A DNA stretch of 62,000 nucleotides from the NCBI GenBank assembly GCA_012295275.1, contig CM022665.1:16013976-16075975 (forward strand), read 5' to 3'. Source of the DNA: Chrysomallon squamiferum (Eukaryota > Mollusca > Gastropoda > Neomphalida > Peltospiridae). A program made the translations under genes and the position numbers. The notes beneath the pieces were generated by a model. The model searched no databases and was not told the origin of the DNA. It was given only the letters and a program-made list of their open reading frames with translations. Positions within the stretch are counted from its first letter, which is position 1; every line of letters starts with the position of its first letter. This document shows, piece by piece, positions 54,501-62,000 of the stretch.

Positions 54501-55729
54501 GTCATAATATATTAAAATTATAATAAACACATTAAGGCAGGTGTCTGAAAAGTTCCTACCTGTCTTCTTTCTGAACTACAGCAATGAGATTACACAAAAC
54601 TTCAGCAAGTCCTTGTTCTAAAAACAGTGTGCTGAGAATAGGTGAGATCGTTATCATCTGTTAAAAAAAAAGATACTGCTGTAGAAAGAATTCTTAGATT
54701 AAACTGCAATATGCTTATGATGTTAGTTATGAAATCAGTAATATGATGGCAACATTATTAAATACCATGGAGGAAGAGATACCCCAAACAAGATAAAAAC
54801 AACAGATTTTGTTGTAACTTAAGTGCTAAATATTAATGTGCAAACACTTGAAATACCATCATGTGTAAGCTTCATACACATAGATCCATAAATTATGTTT
54901 ATTTCTCTGTCTGTCTGTCTCTCTCTCTCTCCCCCATCCCTCCCTCCCTCCCTCCCTAACTGCCTGTGTCTCTCTTTATCACACACACAAACATGCATAC
55001 ATGTATGAATGTAGAGACACTACCAACAACAGCAACTATGTATAATGTACAGATAAACACCTGATGTAAGATTTCTAGTGAGTTGTGACAGAGAGCCACA
55101 TTATGGGCTGTTTTTTCTAGCAGTGACAAGAAAACAACTGATGAACACTGCTGAACAGGTGTAAGTTCTGTGAAACATTCCGGTGAACATCTGAAAAACA
55201 ACAGTAATAAAATATATCAACAACCCTCACCAAAAAAATTCAACAGTATTCTGTTATTATTATTATTATTATCAAATTTTTTTATTTAGTTTTTTCCCCC
55301 AGGTTGTAAACAAAACAATGCACACACTCACACTCACAGAAAAAAAAAAAAATCAATATTATTAATATTATTATTAATAATTAAAAAACCAAAACTGTGT
55401 TCAAATTGTAAAAAAATAAAAATAAAAATACACACACATGACCCCTCAAAGATAAAACAACACTGTTCTTATTTATTTATGTAGTTATTTACTTACTTAC
55501 TTACTTATTTAAACAATTCTTTATTACTTAATGAATAAAGAATTAAAAAAACTTGTAAATCTATTTAAACAATCTACTAAACTGAGCAGGAAATAATTAT
55601 AATAAATTTAAAATGTTTAATGATGAACATCTTAAAGTGTATCCAGTGAAGATACAACATAAATATTCTGTTTGCTTCTAATTTACCTGTTTTATTTATT
55701 ACTAGAGTCTACTTTTAGAAATAAAGCAT

Positions 55730-55760
<31 letters not shown>

Positions 55761-57902
55761 CATGTGCATGTGTGTACAAAATATAATAAATCAAAAATAA
55801 ATACCCTTCTTCAAATGAGAAATCTTGACCAAGAAAGATGGACAGGGCTGCTTCAACATGTTCCTCTTGTGCTGGGTACTGGTGGAGTTGACTGGCAAGT
55901 AAATAGAATCCTTCAACTTTGAGAAACTTCTCCAGATAGCGAGGTGAAGCTTGTCTCACATAGGCAGCAATAAGCTAAAGTGATAAAAATATGAACTGTA
56001 CATAAAAATACAAATAATATAGATATATGAATATGCAAATATATGTCACATACAAATGTATTTGTATATAATGAAAATTTTATGCAGATGTGTTTGTGTG
56101 ACTGTGTGTGTGTGTGTGTTTGTGTCCATGTATATATGAGGTTATATGAACATTTACAAATATACATAGCTGTTTTGCATACAAATGCACTCACAAATTT
56201 TTATTTTATATATATGTTTCTTAGTGTATAGATATGCATATCTGCAATTATGTGTGTATATGCATTCACATAAATGCATACATTTATATCACTTTTATAT
56301 GCATATATAACATTATATATTTACATATGTATAACTAACTGTACACATGTGAATGTTTAAACATATTTAATGCATTTAGATGTCAATATTATACTGTTAT
56401 TTAAATACTAACAATACTTTAACATAAATCAGTTCACATACTCTGATAACTGCTGATCTGATCTGTGGTGAATTGTTGTGTGCCAGTACTATCATCATAT
56501 CTGGATCTAGAACTGTGGCAAATGCCATATCTAAAGAGCTTTCAGGAATATCCAGGATTACTTTGTGCAGATAGTTTAATAATCCTGAAAATATTGATGA
56601 ATAGTAAGAAGAAAGAAGTTCAACATCGTTATACTAGTTTGAAACAAAAGACTTTTTTTTTTTAAAATTTTAAAATTATTATTTCTTATCCATTGTTAAA
56701 AGAGGAATGAATAATGGTAACAACAACAATAATTTAAAAAAATGAAGTACAAAATGTATATAGTCATGAGAGGTCATGAAGTATTTTGTACATACCCTCC
56801 AATAGAGAGGAAAGTATTGTGAGACACTAGATGGCAAAGTTAGGTGGGTTTTCGATGCAGAATGCAAATAATTAAAGACTCAGGTTAACAGTCTTTTTAA
56901 TAACTTACTGTTTTTAACAGAGAATAGAAGAAATAAAAAGAACAGAAAAGAAAGAAACATGGAAAGGAAGAAGGAAGGAAAGATTGAAAGAAAGAAAATA
57001 AAAAACTTTAACTAAGATATTTACCAACCTGCTACTAGAGTTGTTAACCCAATGTCTTTATCATCTTCTGTTTCACCCACAGAATCGAAGTCCACAGCAA
57101 TTTCATTTACATTTTCAATATCAGCTGCAACACTATCACACGAAATCTGCTGTGAGATCACACCTACACTGCTGCCCCCATTACCATCCACATCAATTAC
57201 ATTTACATCATCAGTTGTAATTTCATCTCCTTTAGGGGAGTTCTTCATTTGGGAATATTGAGGAAGATTCTGTTTCTGAGAAAACATATCCAAGTCTGTT
57301 GAAGTTTCATTGTCAGTAGATGGAGACTGAGACTTTCTGCAATAGTCTCCATCTGAATTATTCACTACATAACCTGCAACTAAGCATTGCCGTGGAGGAA
57401 ATTCTTTTCCAGAAACAGAGCTGGCATCACTCTCTAATTTCTCATCCAAACTGGATTTCTGAGATGAACTTAATGAGCTTTCTCTTATGTCTTTGGTTTT
57501 TGTTTGTGATGTTTTTGACTTTATATCTTCAAAAAAAAAAAATATATATATATATATATACACACATATGATAGATTATTTTGATGAAACTTTATTTTTA
57601 ACATAATGGATCATGGACAAAAAATTAAATATAAAGAAGAAACAACTAAATACAAATCTAATCAATGACATTTATATTGTAGTTCATTTATAAGAAGAAA
57701 GATTAAACATACAAACAGAAAAATCAAATATTAAGAACAAAAATATATATAAACGTATACACACCATACACATATACATACACTAACATAAAAACTTGTC
57801 TTATGAATCAAGCATCATTAACTTAAGAAACAAATGACGATTTTTCAGTAGACACAAGATACTGGAATGAATAGTACATAAATGGTGAAAATATACAAAT
57901 AA

Positions 57903-57934
<32 letters not shown>

Positions 57935-60900
57935 GGGTTTTTTTTTTTTTCCCCTATTGGAATAATCAAAGTCAAACTGAGAATACCTGATTCAGATGTG
58001 GTTTCTTCCTGTGAAAATAATCTTTTCATGCTTTCCTTTGGTGAACTATCATTTTTCCCTTGAGAATTACCTGTTTGTGTCTTAGTCTTCAAAGGGGTAG
58101 AGGTAGCAGAGGGAAATGCTATGAAAAGTTAATAAAAAAAGGTATCTTATTAATTAGCTAGATTTTTTTTCTTGTTTTAGTTTTACTATGGAAAACATTT
58201 CAACAGCACACACACACACATATACACACACATTATATTAAAATTCTGTTTTTAATATTTTAAAAACCATTTGAAACTAATAAGAGTAACAATAGCAAAA
58301 CAAACCTATAACAACAAAAATAATAACTGATAATAATTCATCATCATAATGGTCACAACAATAACAACAAGAATAAATCAAATTAATTAAAATAATTCTT
58401 TTTTTAAAATCCCAGCCATAAAATGGCCACAGATTTACTTACCCCACCAGCATTTGAAGAACATATTTGAGTCACTGTGATTTACATAGGCACTGGCTGC
58501 AGGATGAACCAGCAACAGAAAGTCTGTGACATTAACTAGAAGGTGAAGGTCAGGTGGTGATCCCAGCAGGCTTGAAATAATGGACAGGACTGACATGCTG
58601 ATATCAGTGGAAAGTGAAGGAAGCTGTTCCTGTATTCGTTCCTTTTAAACAAAAGAATTAAAAAACAGATATATTTAGACATCTCAAAGTTAAATGGTTA
58701 TCTGAATAAAATCGGAAAGAGTTTTATAAAAATAATAAAGTCATAAATATTTAAAGAAACTGTAAATCCTGATTATCAACATTTATTATCAATTATTATT
58801 AGGAACATAATCTTAGTCACCATTATCATTATTACCAACAGAATTATCACAACATCACATTATCACCATAACCATAAAATGATCATCAGTATAATGCGAA
58901 ATGGCAATAACCATCACAATCATAAAAATAAAAATCTTTAACACTAACTATCATAATCATAATAATTATCATCATCACCATCTGGCTATAATAGTCACTG
59001 TCTCACCATCATCATCATCACATCACCATCACCAGCACAATCATAATGCTCGTCATAATTGTTTATGGTCAATAATTTGTACTCAATCATTTCCAGATAC
59101 TAACCAGATATAGAAGAAAAATTTTCATTAAAATGTTGCTGGCTTTGTACTGTTTGATGTTTATGTTTCGATATGGATGTCCTGGTCGCACCAACACCTT
59201 CAGAGTTTGGAACAGCAGTTCAATTACACCTTCATCAGCATGGTCCATGATGTGCCAGGACAGCAGCAGTTGTTCTATTATAGCAACATCAGACACTACA
59301 GCCTCTGTGCCCAATCGTAGTAGAGGCCTGGTTGAAGAGGCATCTGGTCGAAAGACAGATTCAGTTGTACAGCTGTTTAAAAATGCCTAGGAAATAAATC
59401 AAAGGGGGAAATATATTCATTAACTTTGGTAAATTCATGAATGAATGAATGAATGAATTATATGTACTATATCTGATATCTGAGAAACACATGCAGAAGA
59501 ACAAATTCTGTGGGCAGCAGCAAAAGATCATTTCAAAGCTACACACATGTATCTCCTGTGAAATTTTATCCAACCACCGTTAATGTGAAAGTATTATTGA
59601 CTCATTCCTAGAAAGCCTTTTCTCAAATTTCATTTGAAACCTTTAATTACAATATTCAGACCAAAATCTCCACAAACAAATTAGTTAAATAAGCCCACCT
59701 TGCCTTGTTTATGTAGCGAGCAAGCCATCAGTTTTAAATTTGATAGATTGCAGATTCACATCCCATTGTCTGCTTCTAAATAAACATAAATGGGAATGGT
59801 AGGAATGTAATGGCTGCTTTTTCTCTAACAAACCCTCTAACAGACTAACATTAAAACTGACTTGATCAGATAACCCAAAGTTAGGTAGTGTTAAATTATC
59901 AATTAATGTTCAAATGTTTAAAATCATCCATTGATAACTGACCTTTAGAACCTCAAATCCCATAGTACATCTGGAAGTACATATGATTTTGCCCAGCATG
60001 GAGTACCCAGAGAGGTCAACAAACTCTGCTGCTAATAGAGGCATGTGATGTACTGCAGCAAACAACAGTTGTATTGACCTACTCTGTAGTTTCTCTGCCA
60101 CAATACTGTCAATATCCATAGTATCTTCATAAATCTAGATATTATATAAAAATGAATACTGCTGAATTTACAATAAACAAAACAAATGTACATGTGAAAT
60201 GGAACATTATAGTCTGCTTTGTGTAAATGGATGGATTTGGTGTGTTATGGTTTTGTCTTTCAAAAATCTGTAAGTTAAATATTTATCTTTTTATTTTATT
60301 TTATTTTTTAACCAATCTATAGTAAACAAAATTAAAACAAAACTATAAATAAATTTATATATATATAAAAATACCAAAAAAAATAAATAAATAAATAAAA
60401 CAAATCATAATAAAATAATCAATTTTTTTTTGGAATTTCAATATTACATATATTATTTTGTAAACCTGTATTTTAAAACTGTTGAAAAAAAAAAAAAAAA
60501 AAAAACACACTCACACACACACACATTTTTTTATTTATCAGAATACCTTTGCCACAAGGAAGAGAAAGATTCCAATGCCACCAATTTGTTCTATGGCTTT
60601 CTCTATGGTGTTGTGTTTCTCTGCTAACAAAAGGCCACTAATGACTGGAGATAAAACCTCTGGCATTTGATAAATCAGAGGATCCTTTAGAATAATACTA
60701 TGATTATCCATCTCTAACAAACTGCTGGAATTCTGATACAGTACTGAATTAGGATATTTTGGCTGGTAGGTCAAAACTGCCAATTTCTGAAATGAATTTT
60801 AAAGAATACTATCCATACGTGCAAACCATTTTAAGATCAAACTGGATATAAGCTCAAAAAAAATCCTCTCAAAATTTATGTGACATGTAACTAGAAATAA

Positions 60901-61764
60901 ATCACAATTTTGAATGAAACTGAAGAAAAAATGTCTGTGTACAGATATCAAAATATCAGATTTTAAAACAATGTCAGTAACATTAATGAAAGTTAAAATA
61001 AATTTATGAACAGATTTAATGCACTGCCTTTTCAGACTGCTTGAAAAGTTAAGTACAAATGCATTAAAATGAACAATTGTTAACCAAATAAATTCCAGAA
61101 ACTCTTCATAAACACTCAGATATCTACTTACTCTGGCTTTTTCCACATCTGAAACTGTCAGAGAACCAACAAGGACATCAATGGACAGTCCAGACTCACA
61201 GAAAATGTCTCGAACCAGATGTGGTGTGTAGACTGCCCGAAGGTCAGCACAGTCACATTTACTGACACTACTCAAGTTTGGACCAAGACACAAATGGTGA
61301 AACCACCATTCTTTACTAAAATCAACACCTAGAAGAGAAAATATATTTCATAATCAAATTCGCTTTGATTTTTGTATTTAATGATCAGACGTGCATTTGT
61401 TTTAATCATTTTGTTATTCTTTTTTTGGTAATCTATAATCAGTTTAAAACACATCATTACTCTTTAAATAAATAAATTTTGTTTGTTATTATTTTTAAAC
61501 AAAATGTATCTACTGTTTATAATTTTTAAAATAATTAATCCTAACAGAAATTACACTATTTATAAATTCATTTAAATTTATAAAAGACTAACCTTTGAAA
61601 ATCATTAAATTGCCGATGTGATACTGTCCTTGATCACCAAGATACAGGTTTTCAATATGGCCAAAACATGCAGTGGGAGGAGTTTGGAACTGCTTTTGGT
61701 AAGATGATGCAGGATAATCTAACATTATTTCTCTTGACAACCAACCATCAATTAAGATATTTAA
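32655..61764 (-). CDS. LYST: Lysosomal trafficking regulator LYST, C-terminal 2174 residues (41 exons; 5' part outside window)
   Basis: LYST is a large cytosolic BEACH-family scaffold that controls size and fission/fusion of lysosome-related organelles; its loss in humans causes Chediak-Higashi syndrome. I assembled 41 exons with canonical GT-AG introns whose phases all agree (6525 nt including the stop). Against remembered vertebrate LYST, the BEACH and WD40 parts match closely ([47 protein letters not shown]). That supports LYST rather than NBEA, NBEAL, WDFY or LRBA. Human LYST is about 3800 residues, so roughly the first 40% lies beyond the right edge. Exon coordinates are given in the six block entries. 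Introns are mostly 0.3-1.3 kb and full of microsatellites. Confidence 0.95.
32990..33390. repeat. Decayed minisatellite, about 31-33 bp unit
   Basis: Around ten imperfect units of the type AGATAAATAATACTGACAAT plus TTAGTTTACAC in the last LYST intron, increasingly degenerate towards 33390. Confidence 0.75.
33700..33775. repeat. (AAT)n microsatellite in LYST intron
   Basis: More than 20 AAT units followed by (AAG)-rich sequence between LYST exons 33536-33610 and 34212-34368. Confidence 0.9.
35358..35984. mobile_element. MITE-like element in LYST intron
   Basis: The ends are inverted repeats: AAGCTGTATTCTAACTG at 35358 and the reverse complement of AAGCTGTATCCTAACTG at 35968-35984 (16 of 17). 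The next 30 bp are also related (TGAGC-A/T-ATGCAAA). Further CTAACTGG/CTAACCAG motifs repeat inside both ends. There is no coding frame. The target-site duplication is unclear (perhaps TAA or TA). Confidence 0.6.
36640..37190. repeat. Degenerate AT-rich tandem repeat
   Basis: Over 500 bp of variants of AGTAAAATAAGTAAATAATA and TATAGTTAAGTAAGTA, between LYST exons 36435-36577 and 37377-37475. Confidence 0.7.
39206..43895 (-). CDS. LYST: LYST block E: BEACH domain
   Basis: Exons: 43648-43895, 42908-42974, 42225-42378, 41028-41168, 40405-40622, 39206-39406. Diagnostic stretches: [128 protein letters not shown], and YGQTPKQLF near the end. No break or missing core motif was seen. Confidence 0.95.
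41941..41970. repeat. (CA)n microsatellite
   Basis: About 14 CA units in the LYST intron between 41168 and 42225. Confidence 0.85.
42382..42432. repeat. (AAT)n microsatellite
   Basis: About 16 AAT units beside the acceptor of LYST exon 42225-42378, then GAT/AAC-rich sequence to 42640. Confidence 0.9.
44354..47216 (-). CDS. LYST: LYST block D: coiled coil and PH-like domain
   Basis: Exons: 47028-47216, 46340-46485, 45979-46084, 45347-45408, 44878-44936, 44354-44506. After a helix come [20 protein letters not shown], the conserved lead into the PH domain, then the PH strands. It ends with [20 protein letters not shown], the last strands and helix of the PH-like domain that packs against BEACH. 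Confidence 0.9.
47724..55974 (-). CDS. LYST: LYST block C: armadillo-like middle region
   Basis: Exons: 55805-55974, 55061-55190, 54560-54657, 53972-54061, 53191-53273, 52635-52790, 51120-51500, 50469-50596, 50120-50191, 49418-49549, 48709-48882, 47724-47800. Typical BEACH-family signature at the start: [20 protein letters not shown]. Exon 51120-51500 holds a Ser-rich insert. The last exon is a charged, coiled-coil-like helix ([20 protein letters not shown]). Confidence 0.88.
52101..52340. repeat. 20-bp minisatellite, 12 units
   Basis: Twelve adjacent units of CACTACAACTCCAAACAACA with a CAC/CTC variant at the third base group and occasional CCAAAC to CAAAAC changes. Scattered degenerate units continue to about 52545. 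It lies in a LYST intron; open frames through it are an effect of the missing stops in the repeat. Confidence 0.95.
56442..58641 (-). CDS. LYST: LYST block B: linker with Ser/acid-rich insert
   Basis: Exons: 58443-58641, 57987-58118, 57029-57526, 56442-56584. The first ([20 protein letters not shown]) and last ([20 protein letters not shown]) are conserved helical segments. The middle two encode about 210 residues rich in Ser, Thr, Asp and Lys without visible domains, probably disordered and likely a fast-evolving phosphorylated linker. Confidence 0.85.
59105..61764 (-). CDS. LYST: LYST block A: lectin-like and helical region
   Basis: Exons in transcript order: 61593-61764, 61132-61328, 60547-60786, 59943-60134, 59105-59386. 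The first encodes [15 protein letters not shown] and [20 protein letters not shown], like the end of the concanavalin A-like lectin fold of BEACH proteins. The rest are Leu-rich helical repeats of armadillo type ([40 protein letters not shown]). Confidence 0.88.
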
Positions 61765-62000
61765 CTATAGAAAAAAAAATAATAATAAAAAATAGAAAAT
61801 TATTAACTGATATAAATAAATAGCAGTTTTACTAAATAATAATTAAATACAGAAATAAAATGAATGAATAAAGGAATAAATAAGTAAATATATAAAAAAT
61901 TAAATTAATAATAATAATAATAATAAATATTATTGACTAAATGACATTTTTTCATAATGGCACAGTTATTCTACAGTTACTTTCAACCATATCATCATTA

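Noticed and set aside
59700-59850. Possible tRNA-derived SINE in a LYST intron (GATTCACATCC resembles a B box)
   Set aside because: Only 8 of 11 B-box bases match and no convincing A box or tail was found.

Overview
This is a eukaryotic nuclear window: spliced genes with GT-AG introns, AT-rich non-coding DNA and very many microsatellites. A degenerate non-LTR retrotransposon, a SUEL-lectin membrane receptor and an animal LYST gene point to a metazoan, probably a lophotrochozoan such as a mollusc. That last step is inference; I cannot name a species.

Layout. (1) 1-2.5 kb: microsatellites, then a small gene with one coding exon (1949-2341) for a 130-aa protein with the His...Asn-Cys order of permuted NlpC/P60 (LRAT-like) papain-fold proteins. 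(2) 3.8-10.5 kb, plus strand: a seven-exon gene for a type I membrane receptor of 589 aa (signal peptide, acidic stretch with a furin-like site, SUEL-type lectin domain, possible CUB-like domain, TM helix, proline- and tyrosine-rich tail). Intron 1 holds a LINE relic and a second copy of the start of exon 2. (3) 10.4-29.55 kb: a cluster of five copies of a gene for a small secreted, very acidic protein, two on the minus strand then three on the plus strand, forming a large imperfect palindrome. Four copies have a TATA box, 5'UTR exon, signal-peptide exon, Asp/Glu-rich exon and 3'UTR exon. The fifth has only the last two. Every full unit also carries a dead copy of exon 5 of the neighbouring receptor gene, and the right end of the palindrome carries the inverted end of receptor exon 7, so the cluster arose by duplication and inversion that included part of the receptor gene. 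(4) 29.55-32.6 kb: AT-rich, no gene seen. (5) 32.6-61.8 kb, minus strand: 41 exons, all consistent in phase, coding for the last 2174 residues of the lysosomal trafficking regulator LYST (lectin-like, armadillo-like, PH, BEACH and WD40 regions). The gene continues beyond the right edge.

The LYST gene is a conserved housekeeping gene. The most unusual part is the palindromic acidic-protein cluster with its shared receptor pseudo-exons and mosaic arms. All exon boundaries were placed by eye from splice sites, phase continuity and comparison between copies; no search was run.
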